Assembly: GCA_012842035.1 (NCBI GenBank)
Contig: DUTO01000088.1
Span: 1 to 5,112, forward strand
Reading direction: 5' to 3'
Source: Clostridia bacterium
GTDB lineage: Bacteria; Bacillota; Peptococcia; DRI-13; DTU073
DNA length: 5,112 nucleotides
Part shown: piece after piece, positions 1 to 5,112 of the stretch
Layout: the number at the start of each line of letters is the position of its first letter
How positions within the stretch are numbered: position 1 is the first letter of the stretch
Position numbers and translations under genes: made by a program
The notes under the pieces: model-generated
What the model was told of the DNA's origin: nothing
Database searches by the model: none
The model's input: the letters and a program-made list of their open reading frames with translations, nothing else

Positions 1-50
1 CACCAAGGCGAACTGAGCATGGACGCGAATTGAGCCCGGTCGGCATTACT

Positions 51-140
51 CCGAACCAAGCTCTAGAACGTTCTGACCATAGCTATAAATACCCGAGGCA
101 GTACCTGGCTAAAACTAAACGGAGCACGGAACGGGAAACG
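51..140 (+). repeat. Direct repeat, copy 1 (two conserved blocks)
   Basis: Two blocks recur further right in the same orientation and order. Bases 51-74 match 313-336 at 19 of 24 positions, both starting CCGAACCAAG. Bases 121-140 match 341-360 at 19 of 20 positions, with the shared core AGCACGGAACGGGAAACG. In this copy the blocks are separated by 46 bases, in the other by only 4, so the second copy looks like a duplicate with an internal deletion of about 42 bases. Confidence 0.75.
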
Positions 141-229
141 TACCTCTTCCCCAGTCCATGAAAAGATGCTGTACCGTTTCTCTGTTCCATTGCGAAAGTC
201 TAGCTAAACAGACTTACGAAGATGAGGTC

Positions 230-312
230 GAGAAAGCAAAGGTACTGACAGGACGTCAGTACCATACCCGAATCAGGACAAGGATGTACTGTTGAGGGTG
301 GTTTGCTTTCTC
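230..312 (+). repeat. Nested stems: 11-bp stem enclosing a 9-bp hairpin
   Basis: GAGAAAGCAAA at 230-240 is perfectly complementary to TTTGCTTTCTC at 302-312. Immediately inside its left arm lies a second perfect hairpin, GGTACTGAC (241-249) with GTCAGTACC (255-263) around a five-base AGGAC loop. Together with the small stem 196-201/210-215 and the outer arms this gives a nested, branched fold, which is the pattern of a large structured RNA rather than of coding DNA. The directionality (plus-strand RNA) is inferred from the group II intron resemblance, because stems alone do not reveal the strand. Confidence 0.7.
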
Positions 313-360
313 CCGAACCAAGTACTAGTCTGTTCTAAATGAAGCACGGAACGGGAAACG
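313..360 (+). repeat. Direct repeat, copy 2 (compact)
   Basis: This is the shortened second copy of the element at 51-140. The CCGAACCAAG block and the AGCACGGAACGGGAAACG block are nearly adjacent here. Directly after it the sequence continues GTACAGCAT, which completes the right arm of the outer inverted repeat, so the copy sits at the junction between the structured block and the resident gene. Confidence 0.75.
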
Positions 361-378
361 GTACAGCATATTTTTTCA

Positions 379-906
379 TTATCGACGACGCAAAGCCTTA
401 GGCTTTTGTAAAATTTCACTCCAGATTACAGCCTGTTTTAAATCAACCCCTGTAAATGACGAGCCCTTGGAACAAACCACCTCAGGTTTAGCTACAGATA
501 TAGATACTGGTCTTACCAGATCATCTGCAGCAATTTCAGCTACTGAGACAATCTCTTCAGCTACTGCTTCAGGCTCACTCAACAATTCAGACGAAAAATT
601 CTGCTCCTTTTGCTTTTCCCCTACTGGCTTTTCTCCCCCAATAAACTCTTCCTCATCCTCCGGCATAAACTTTTCTACGCCCAGCATTTTCTTAGCAAAG
701 TCTTCAAGACTATCCCAATCCACTTCAGGTTCTTGCTCTTCACTGAATAAAGCAGGGTCATCCTGTAAAGGTGCTGGCTCCACCTGTTGACCTCTTCCCT
801 CATTTTTTTTCCTAGAGGACAAAGACTTTTGCTTACCTTTTTTTCGATCGTCAATAGTTCGATACACAATAAACAGAAAAATTAAAAATCCAATTAAGTC
901 TTCCAA
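379..906 (-). CDS. Small membrane-anchored acidic protein of unknown function downstream of floA
   Basis: I do not recognise a named family. The 175-residue product starts with a short hydrophobic segment (residues 4-15, LIGFLIFLFIVY), then a strongly basic stretch (16-38, many K and R), which predicts a single N-terminal membrane anchor with the body in the cytoplasm. Residues 45-145 are acidic, rich in E, P, S and V and probably disordered, apart from a possible helix around 67-80 (LEDFAKKMLGVEKF). The C terminus returns to a hydrophobic-plus-basic patch, KQAVIWSEILQKPKALRRR (157-175), which I recall as a recurring tail in proteins beside floA in some anaerobic Firmicutes, so the gene is probably full length. 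The start is TTG, the only plausible initiator before an in-frame stop at 925-927. It lies 40 bases after floA and is probably co-transcribed with nfeD-floA. No terminator is visible downstream, where the structured block begins. A scaffold or partner role with FloA is inference. Confidence 0.8.
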   Translation of the reverse strand: MEDLIGFLIFLFIVYRTIDDRKKGKQKSLSSRKKNEGRGQQVEPAPLQDDPALFSEEQEPEVDWDSLEDFAKKMLGVEKFMPEDEEEFIGGEKPVGEKQKEQNFSSELLSEPEAVAEEIVSVAEIAADDLVRPVSISVAKPEVVCSKGSSFTGVDLKQAVIWSEILQKPKALRRR

Positions 907-912
907 GGGGCT

Positions 913-921
913 ACCCCCTTT
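913..921 (-). promoter_or_regulatory. Ribosome binding site that supports the TTG start
   Basis: Read on the minus strand this is AAAGGGGGT, seven bases before the TTG at 904-906. No ATG or GTG lies between it and the upstream in-frame stop, so it fixes the start of the small membrane protein. The similar G-rich site before floA suggests these genes use the same style of initiation site. Confidence 0.6.
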
Positions 922-946
922 CTTTTAAGCTTAAACACAAATTGCC

Positions 947-1933
947 CTACTTTTGCTCAGTCCCCTCGCCATGCCCTGTTTGCTTCGCTATTGAATCCCG
1001 CATCGTCGTATCAGCCAAAATATTTTGCAATTGATAATAGTCCATTACACCTAATTTGCCTTCTCTAAGTGCCTGAGCCATAGCTTGAGGAACTTCGGCC
1101 TCTGCTTCCACAACTTTAGCCCGCATTTCCTGAACAGAAGCGAGCATTTCTTGTTCCCGAGCCACCGCAAGAGCACGACGTTCTTCAGCTTTAGCTTGGG
1201 CAATACGCTTATCAGCTTCGGCTTGGTCAGTTTGTAATTGTGCCCCGATATTACGCCCCACATCTACATCAGCAATATCGATCGAAAGTATTTCAAAAGC
1301 CGTTCCTGCATCAAGACCTTTATTAAGCACTGTATGTGAAATTAAATCCGGATTTTCTAAAACGTCTTTATGTGATTCAGAACTACCTACTGTAGTGACT
1401 ATACCTTCACCTACCCGAGCGATAATTGTTTCCTCTCCGGCCCCTCCCACTAAGCGATCAATATTCGCTCTCACTGTAACTCTGGCCTTGGCCTTAACCT
1501 CAATCCCATTTTTAGCCATTGCCGAAATTTCAGGAGTTTCAATTACCTGAGGATTAACACTCATTTGGACTGCTTCCAAAACATTACGACCTGCTAAATC
1601 AATAGCCGCAGCACGTTCAAATGGCAAAGGGATATTAGCTCTTTCCGCCGCAATTAAAGCATTAACTACTCGATCCACATTTCCTCCCGCTAAATAATGA
1701 GCTTCTAACTGATTTGTCGTCACATTTATTCCTGCTTTATCTGCTTTAATCAAACTATTGACAATGAGTGCGGGCGGTACCCTTCTGAAACGCATCCCAA
1801 TTAAAGTAAAAATTCCAATCTTAACTCCGGCAGCTAAGGCCGAAATCCATAAACCAAGAGGTATAAAACTAAAAAATACGGACAGAAAAATAATAATTAA
1901 AGCTATCATAATCACAAAAGCAAATGGACCCAT
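947..1933 (-). CDS. floA: Flotillin-like protein FloA
   Basis: FloA is a membrane scaffold that forms mobile foci, organises membrane microdomains and influences membrane fluidity and the activity of membrane proteins and signalling complexes. The 328-residue product is close to the usual length (about 330). Residues 5-46 are hydrophobic and form the membrane-inserting hairpin or segment. A PHB/SPFH-type domain follows (about 47-225), with the family-typical stretches VPPALIVNSLIKADKAG, YLAGGNVDRVV, VNPQVIETP and ARVGEGIVTTVGSSESHK. Residues 233-290 are Ala/Glu/Arg-rich and heptad-like (AQAKAEERRALAVAREQEM), the oligomerising coiled-coil region, and the C terminus has MDYYQLQNILADTTMRDSI. The ATG is preceded by GGGGGAG seven bases upstream, and only 20 bases separate it from the nfeD stop, so translation is probably coupled. 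Adjacency to nfeD is the standard arrangement for this family. Confidence 0.96.
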   Translation of the reverse strand: MGPFAFVIMIALIIIFLSVFFSFIPLGLWISALAAGVKIGIFTLIGMRFRRVPPALIVNSLIKADKAGINVTTNQLEAHYLAGGNVDRVVNALIAAERANIPLPFERAAAIDLAGRNVLEAVQMSVNPQVIETPEISAMAKNGIEVKAKARVTVRANIDRLVGGAGEETIIARVGEGIVTTVGSSESHKDVLENPDLISHTVLNKGLDAGTAFEILSIDIADVDVGRNIGAQLQTDQAEADKRIAQAKAEERRALAVAREQEMLASVQEMRAKVVEAEAEVPQAMAQALREGKLGVMDYYQLQNILADTTMRDSIAKQTGHGEGTEQK

Positions 1934-1953
1934 TAAAACTCCCCCTTTTTACT

Positions 1954-3267
1954 TTATTCTTGTGCAGAACGAACAATCAACCTGATTCCTTCTGCCTGAA
2001 CGACCTCAATTCTTTCTCCTTTAGGGATAAACCCTCCATCTGTAACTACATCAAGTTTCGTGCCATCATCAAGCAACACAGTACCGGAAGGTCGTAAGAT
2101 AGTAAGTGCTTCTCCTTTTTTCCCCACGTAAACACTCAAATCTTTACTCTGGGGAATATACCCTTCCTCCTTTTTATATTTAGTTCCCAAAACTAACCGA
2201 TCCCAAAACTTTCTTTTCGTCAAAAATTTCAAACTGAATAAAACTAAAACAATGGTACCGATAATGGCCAAAACTAAAGAAATTACTCCTGCTTCCCAAC
2301 TAGGGGCGGAAAGAACAATACTCACCACCAAACAAATTATTCCCCCCAGACCTGGTAAGCCAAACCCCGGAACAAAAATCTCTACGCTTAATAAAATTAT
2401 ACCCAAAAGAAAAAGCAAAATTGCTTCCCAACCTGTAAAACCTGCCAAAAGATGACCTCCAAAATAAAGAATTAAAGAAGAAATTCCTACAAAACCTGCT
2501 ATGCCCCAACCCACTGTGAAAACTTCAATAATTAAGCCAGCAATCCCTATCGTCAAAAAGAGAGGGGCCAAATAAGGATTAGTCACTACCCGCGTAATTT
2601 TTTCGGCTACAGATAATTTAGCTTCGATAATTTCAGCATCATTTAACTTTAAAGCTTGTAATAATTCGGCACGACCTTGCACAATGTAATCAGTATAACC
2701 ATATTCTTGGGCTTGCTGATAAGTGAAAGTTAACAACTTTCCTTTGGCAACTAAGCCAGGGATCTCTAAATCTCTATCGGCCATGGCCATAGCTATAGTT
2801 CTATCTCTACCGTTCTTTTCGGCCGTTGTTCCCATCTCCGCTGCCCAATAAGAAACAAGTTTTTCATCAGCCTTTTCATTACCCAATCTAGGCTCAGCAT
2901 CACCTATTGTGGAACCGGGAACCATCGCTATTTGCGGACAAGCTAAAGCAATATAAGCACCGGCCGAAATAGCCCCACCCTTAACTAAAGCCATTGTCGT
3001 AAGGGGACTATTACTTATCGTCTTTTGAATCTTTTCGGCAGCATCAATTCTTCCTCCCGGAGTGTCTATTTCTAAGAGAACTAAATCTACTCCCAACTTC
3101 TCCGCCTCTTGATAACTTCTCGCGATAAAACTAGCCAACCCCGGCTCAATAGTCGCTTCTACAGGAATAATAAAAACCTTAGCCCCGGGAACAGCGAAAA
3201 CACTTGAAACTAATAGACCTAAGAGAAAAACAAAACATAATATATTGAAAAATACCTTTTTTTTCAT
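1954..3267 (-). CDS. nfeD: NfeD-family membrane protein with ClpP-class serine protease domain
   Basis: Long-form NfeD (YqeZ-like), the usual partner of flotillin-like proteins. The 437-residue product has an N-terminal signal or anchor segment (1-25, ending VFA before VPGAK), then a ClpP/crotonase-fold domain (about 30-220). This domain carries the oxyanion-loop motif DTPGGRIDAAEKI (68-80) and the probable nucleophile Ser101 in GGAISAGAYIALA. Several transmembrane helices follow (roughly 234-254, 256-276, 282-300, 305-321, 328-349). A C-terminal OB-fold NfeD domain (about 376-435, VGKKGEALTILRPSGTVLLDDGTKLDVVT) faces the cytoplasm. In the archaeal homologue PH1510 the protease is a Ser-Lys dyad that cleaves stomatin; here the lysine is not obvious at the expected spacing (see findings). 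The ATG has only a weak GGTGAAAG site. It is the first gene of the nfeD-floA-small protein unit, and a terminator separates it from rpsU. Confidence 0.94.
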   Translation of the reverse strand: MKKKVFFNILCFVFLLGLLVSSVFAVPGAKVFIIPVEATIEPGLASFIARSYQEAEKLGVDLVLLEIDTPGGRIDAAEKIQKTISNSPLTTMALVKGGAISAGAYIALACPQIAMVPGSTIGDAEPRLGNEKADEKLVSYWAAEMGTTAEKNGRDRTIAMAMADRDLEIPGLVAKGKLLTFTYQQAQEYGYTDYIVQGRAELLQALKLNDAEIIEAKLSVAEKITRVVTNPYLAPLFLTIGIAGLIIEVFTVGWGIAGFVGISSLILYFGGHLLAGFTGWEAILLFLLGIILLSVEIFVPGFGLPGLGGIICLVVSIVLSAPSWEAGVISLVLAIIGTIVLVLFSLKFLTKRKFWDRLVLGTKYKKEEGYIPQSKDLSVYVGKKGEALTILRPSGTVLLDDGTKLDVVTDGGFIPKGERIEVVQAEGIRLIVRSAQE

Positions 3268-3292
3268 TAACTTTCACCATAAACTATTTTTA

Positions 3293-3321
3293 ATTATAAC
3301 TCTATCTTACCACATAATTTA
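3293..3321 (-). promoter_or_regulatory. Possible promoter of the nfeD-floA unit
   Basis: On the minus strand a perfect TATAAT lies at 3293-3298, 25 bases before the nfeD ATG, in an AT-rich stretch just after the upstream terminator. The region 17 bases further upstream (3316-3321, TAAATT) is a poor -35, so the promoter may be weak, activator-dependent or recognised by an alternative sigma factor. Its position in the only gap between two transcription units supports it more than the sequence does. Confidence 0.4.
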
Positions 3322-3344
3322 CTTTTTCCATACCCTAATTTTAA

Positions 3345-3387
3345 AACATAAAAAACAACCTCTTTTTCTCAGGCTGTTTTTTATGTT
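3345..3387. terminator. Symmetrical rho-independent terminator after rpsU
   Basis: Arms 3345-3361 and 3371-3387 pair over 17 bp with a single G-U wobble, around a nine-base loop. Each arm carries a run of six A or T at its base, so the RNA hairpin (CCT/AGG core with A-U flank) ends in a U-rich stretch in either direction. On the minus strand it lies 24 bases after the rpsU stop and ends that transcript before nfeD. It would also work for plus-strand transcripts, though no plus-strand gene is seen nearby. Confidence 0.85.
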
Positions 3388-3410
3388 AATTAAATAAAAA
3401 CACTCTCCAC

Positions 3411-3587
3411 TTATCTATATTTTCGCTTTCTAGCCGCTTCCGACTTCTTTTTCCTTCTTACACTTGGTTTTTCATAGTGTTCTCTTTTTCTAACCTCAGC
3501 AAGAACACCAGACTTCTGACAGGTACGTTTGAAGCGACGGAGTGCACTGTCGAGAGATTCATTTTTACCAACTTTCACTTCGCTCAT
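3411..3587 (-). CDS. rpsU: 30S ribosomal protein S21
   Basis: S21 is a small, very basic protein of the 30S subunit that sits near the anti-Shine-Dalgarno end of 16S rRNA and assists translation initiation. The 58-residue product begins MSEVKVGKNESLDSALRRFK and continues with RTCQKSGVLAEVRKREHYEK and PSVRRKKKSEAARKRKYR, which matches the whole family from end to end at its usual length in Firmicutes. The ATG at 3585-3587 is preceded by a very strong GGAGGGAGGG about seven bases upstream. It has its own promoter (3659-3687) and a strong terminator directly after its stop, so it can be expressed as a monocistronic message in addition to read-through from mtaB and the HIT gene. The position between mtaB/HIT and nfeD/floA is typical of Firmicutes. 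Confidence 0.98.
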   Translation of the reverse strand: MSEVKVGKNESLDSALRRFKRTCQKSGVLAEVRKREHYEKPSVRRKKKSEAARKRKYR

Positions 3588-3658
3588 TTATTTTCCCTCC
3601 CTCCACTACGACCGTCTGCCAAATCTCTAAAAATGAACTAACTGCACATTTAATAAGT

Positions 3659-3687
3659 ATTATACTAAAACAGCAGGAAAGGGTCAA
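3659..3687 (-). promoter_or_regulatory. rpsU: Near-consensus sigma-A promoter for rpsU
   Basis: Read on the minus strand, TTGACC (3682-3687) and TATAAT (3659-3664) are separated by 17 bases, which is one mismatch from the ideal housekeeping promoter. Transcription would start near 3652, giving a leader of about 65 bases before the rpsU ATG. The -35 box lies only four bases beyond the stop codon of the HIT gene. No convincing hairpin was found in the leader. Confidence 0.8.
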
Positions 3688-3691
3688 GAAA

Positions 3692-4033
3692 CTAACCTGC
3701 AGGCCAAGTCATCTTCCGACCGCCTAACAAGTGAAAATGCAAGTGTTGTACTGCTTGCCCTCCATCTTGACCACAATTGTTTACGACTCGATAACCATTC
3801 TCCAAACCTAAATCTTGAGCCACATTACGGATTACACCATGCAAATATCCAATTAGTTCCAACTGTTCTTCTTTTACTTCGGCCAAACTCGTAATGTGTT
3901 CTTTGGGAATAACTAAAACATGTATAGGAGCAGTAGGATTTATGTCATGAAAAGCCAAGACTTGCTCATCCTCATAAGCCTTTTTACTAGGTATTTCGCC
4001 ACGAATAATTTTACAGAAAACACACTCTTTCAT
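3692..4033 (-). CDS. HIT-family (HINT-like) purine nucleotide-binding hydrolase
   Basis: HINT-type histidine triad proteins hydrolyse adenosine phosphoramidates and aminoacyl-adenylates in the cytoplasm, with the middle or last histidine of the triad acting on the phosphate. The 113-residue product is full length for the family. It has the N-terminal CVFCKIIRGEIPS motif, whose Cys4 and Cys7 form the zinc-site signature of one HIT branch. The central DINPTAPIHVLVIPKEHI follows, and the triad is HLHFHLLGG (His97, His99, His101). The terminal MTWPAG is typical of HINT proteins. The ATG has a strong AAAGGAGGTG site. The gene starts 41 bases after mtaB and is probably co-transcribed with it. The physiological substrate cannot be read from the sequence. 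Confidence 0.95.
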   Translation of the reverse strand: MKECVFCKIIRGEIPSKKAYEDEQVLAFHDINPTAPIHVLVIPKEHITSLAEVKEEQLELIGYLHGVIRNVAQDLGLENGYRVVNNCGQDGGQAVQHLHFHLLGGRKMTWPAG

Positions 4034-4074
4034 AACTGTGCACCTCCTTTACGTACACTTAAACAACCTCACTA

Positions 4075-5112
4075 TCATTGTATCGAGAAAACTTCACCGA
4101 AACAATAGTTTTTCTCTACTCTTTTTAATTGAACCGGAATAACCTGCCCACGCGGTGCGTCTGGAAAATAAAAGCGGACTTTAAGATAATTGGCACTACT
4201 TCCTTCCCCAATACAATCCGCGACTTTTTCTTCTACTAAAACATTTACGGTTCGTCCTAAAAATTTTTCTGCATATTCTTTCTCCAATTTTTCTCCGAGC
4301 CGAATCATCTGCCTGCTGCGTGCTTCTTTTATTGCATAAGGCACCTGGTCCGAAAACTTGGCCGCCGGAGTCCCTTGACGCGGTGAATATTTAAAAACAT
4401 GCAATCTGCTAAAAGCAACCTTTTCCACAAAATCTAAATAGGCTTGAAAATGCTCATCCGTTTCACCCGGAAAGCCTATCATTACATCTGTGGTCAAAGC
4501 AATCTCCGGTATCCTTTTTCTAATTTCTGTAGCTACCTCTAAATATTGCTCTGTAGAATAAGGTCGCCGCATCGCTTTTAAAATTTGGTCATGACCACTT
4601 TGTAATGGTAAGTGAAGATGAGGACAAAAATTCGGATATTCCTGCATTAATTCTAATAGTTCCCTACTTACTTCCATCGGCTCCAAAGAACCCAAACGCC
4701 ACCGTACTTGGGCGCTAAGCGGAAGTAGCTTTTTTAAAAGGAATACTAAGTTTTTTCCCGAACCCTGTTCCTGCCCATAAGCACCCAAATGAATGCCCAA
4801 CAAAACTATTTCTTTAAATCCAGCCTCAATAAGCCTTTTCGCTTCAGCCAAAGTATTTTCTAGAGAACGACTACGCACAGGACCACGAGCATAAGGAATA
4901 ATACAATAAGAACAAAACTGGTCACAACCTTCCTGGATCTTTAAATAAGCCCTAGCTCGTTTTATGTTTTTTTCTGTTTTAAGCTCATCAAATTCTTGCC
5001 CCCGCTGATACTTACGTACAAAAATTAAGGGAGTTTGTTTCTCCCGGCCAAAGTTTTTCTTGCTTAACAATTCTTCGACCAAATCAACTAAACGACTTTT
5101 TTCGTTTGTTCC
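4075..5112 (-). CDS. mtaB: tRNA N6-threonylcarbamoyladenosine (t6A) methylthiotransferase MtaB, 5' end outside the window
   Basis: MtaB is a radical-SAM iron-sulfur enzyme that adds a methylthio group to t6A at position 37 of tRNAs reading ANN codons, giving ms2t6A. The frame is open to the right edge (345 codons visible), with GTNEKSRLVDLVEELL at the edge. The true start, and about 90 residues of the N-terminal methylthiotransferase domain with its three cysteines, lie outside the window; a TTG at 5080-5082 is only an internal codon. Visible parts, counted from the first codon in the window, are the radical-SAM cluster motif GCDQFCSYCIIPYARG (Cys63, Cys67, Cys70), the SAM-domain segments LLGIHLGAYG, HLHLPLQSGHDQILKAMRR and TTDVMIGFPGETDE, and a C-terminal TRAM domain (about 275-345). 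Retention of YARGPVRSR and the TRAM ending favours MtaB over the related MiaB and RimO. It heads the mtaB-HIT segment. Confidence 0.93.
   Translation of the reverse strand, partial: GTNEKSRLVDLVEELLSKKNFGREKQTPLIFVRKYQRGQEFDELKTEKNIKRARAYLKIQEGCDQFCSYCIIPYARGPVRSRSLENTLAEAKRLIEAGFKEIVLLGIHLGAYGQEQGSGKNLVFLLKKLLPLSAQVRWRLGSLEPMEVSRELLELMQEYPNFCPHLHLPLQSGHDQILKAMRRPYSTEQYLEVATEIRKRIPEIALTTDVMIGFPGETDEHFQAYLDFVEKVAFSRLHVFKYSPRQGTPAAKFSDQVPYAIKEARSRQMIRLGEKLEKEYAEKFLGRTVNVLVEEKVADCIGEGSSANYLKVRFYFPDAPRGQVIPVQLKRVEKNYCFGEVFSIQ

Larger units (their letters stand above)
1..378 (+). mobile_element. Gene-free structured block, possible group II intron RNA fragment
   Basis: No reading frame here looks like a protein on either strand; the longest plus-strand frame I followed from an ATG (158-295) has 45 codons and no recognisable motif. 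What is visible is RNA-like structure: stems at 196-201/210-215, 230-240/302-312 and 241-249/255-263, an outer inverted repeat 158-188/348-379, and purine-rich GGAAAC and GCGAAAG loop-like segments. The segment GGAGCACGGAACGGGAAAC, followed by GCGAAAGTC and ACAGACTTACGAAGATGAG, resembles from memory domain I of chloroplast-like bacterial group II introns. I see no domain V, no GUGYG 5' end and no reverse transcriptase in the window, so this would be a fragment or an intron part whose remainder lies outside. The block ends exactly at the stop of the neighbouring minus-strand gene, and its composition is richer in G+C than the genes. Alternatives are a different mobile-element remnant or an unrelated structured RNA. 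Confidence 0.42.
158..379. repeat. Outer inverted repeat (arms 158-188 and 348-379)
   Basis: Bases 166-180 are perfectly complementary to 355-369 (15 bp). The pairing resumes as GTTCC/GGAAC at 184-188 and 348-352, and outside the 15-bp core ATGAAAA at 158-164 pairs with TTTTCAT at 373-379. The right arm overlaps the last bases before the stop codon of the gene on the minus strand. A run of six T follows the core at 371-376, so on the plus strand the folded structure would be followed by a U tract; the very long loop makes a simple terminator unlikely. Confidence 0.7.

Noticed and set aside
158..295. Plus-strand frame of 45 codons beginning ATGAAAAGATGC
   Set aside because: It lies wholly within the structured repeats, has no ribosome binding site of note and no recognisable motif. 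Part of its start is one arm of the inverted repeat.
335..379. Minus-strand 14-codon frame (MKKYAVPFPVPCFI) whose ATG overlaps the stop of the small membrane gene
   Set aside because: The TAATG overlap is suggestive of coupling, but the frame is very short and is made of the right inverted-repeat arm and the second direct-repeat copy.
391..408. Small hairpin AAAGCC-TTA-GGCTTT near the 3' end of the small membrane gene
   Set aside because: It is inside the coding sequence, has only 6 bp and no T run after it on the minus strand, so it is not a credible terminator.
467..790. Plus-strand 107-codon open frame, Ser/Thr-rich
   Set aside because: It is antisense to the small membrane protein. Its low-complexity composition mirrors the Glu-rich codons of the opposite strand, and there is no ribosome binding site.
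2252..2509. Open frames on both strands within nfeD (2252-2455 plus, 2300-2509 minus)
   Set aside because: They are shadows of the membrane-spanning part of nfeD, with no initiation signals and no recognisable motifs.
5080..5082. TTG as the start codon of mtaB
   Set aside because: The frame continues open to the window edge with family-typical sequence (EKSRLVDLVEE), and the N-terminal domain expected for MtaB would be missing.

Overview
The window looks like chromosomal DNA from a low-GC Gram-positive bacterium (Firmicutes), most likely a clostridial, Peptococcaceae-like or Negativicutes-like lineage. The reasons are an AT-rich composition, strong purine-rich ribosome binding sites, TTGACA/TATAAT-type promoters and the gene order mtaB - HIT - rpsU - nfeD - floA, which is a familiar Firmicutes neighbourhood. 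The exact genus cannot be fixed from the sequence.

All six recognisable genes lie on the minus strand, so they read from the right edge leftwards. From right to left: the 3' three quarters of mtaB (tRNA ms2t6A methylthiotransferase, running off the right edge); a complete HIT-family nucleotide hydrolase 41 bases downstream; rpsU (ribosomal protein S21, 58 residues) with its own near-consensus promoter beginning inside the 3' neighbourhood of the HIT gene; a strong symmetrical hairpin terminator; then a second transcription unit of nfeD (membrane ClpP-class protein), floA (flotillin-like scaffold) and a small membrane-anchored acidic protein of unknown function that starts at TTG. NfeD and FloA form a known membrane-organising pair, and the third protein is probably a co-transcribed lineage-specific partner. 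mtaB, HIT and rpsU are housekeeping genes linked to translation and nucleotide metabolism.

The left 378 bases are different. They hold no convincing gene, look richer in G+C, and are full of self-complementary segments: a 9-bp hairpin, an 11-bp long-range stem, a 6-bp hairpin, and an outer inverted repeat that runs up to the stop codon of the small membrane protein. Parts of the block are also duplicated directly (51-74 and 121-140 against 313-336 and 341-360). My best reading is a rearranged fragment of a structured RNA element on the plus strand, most likely domain I of a bacterial group II intron whose remaining parts lie to the left or are lost. This rests on remembered style of sequence and fold, not on an alignment. 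It is the part of the window that most deserves a second look; the rest is ordinary.
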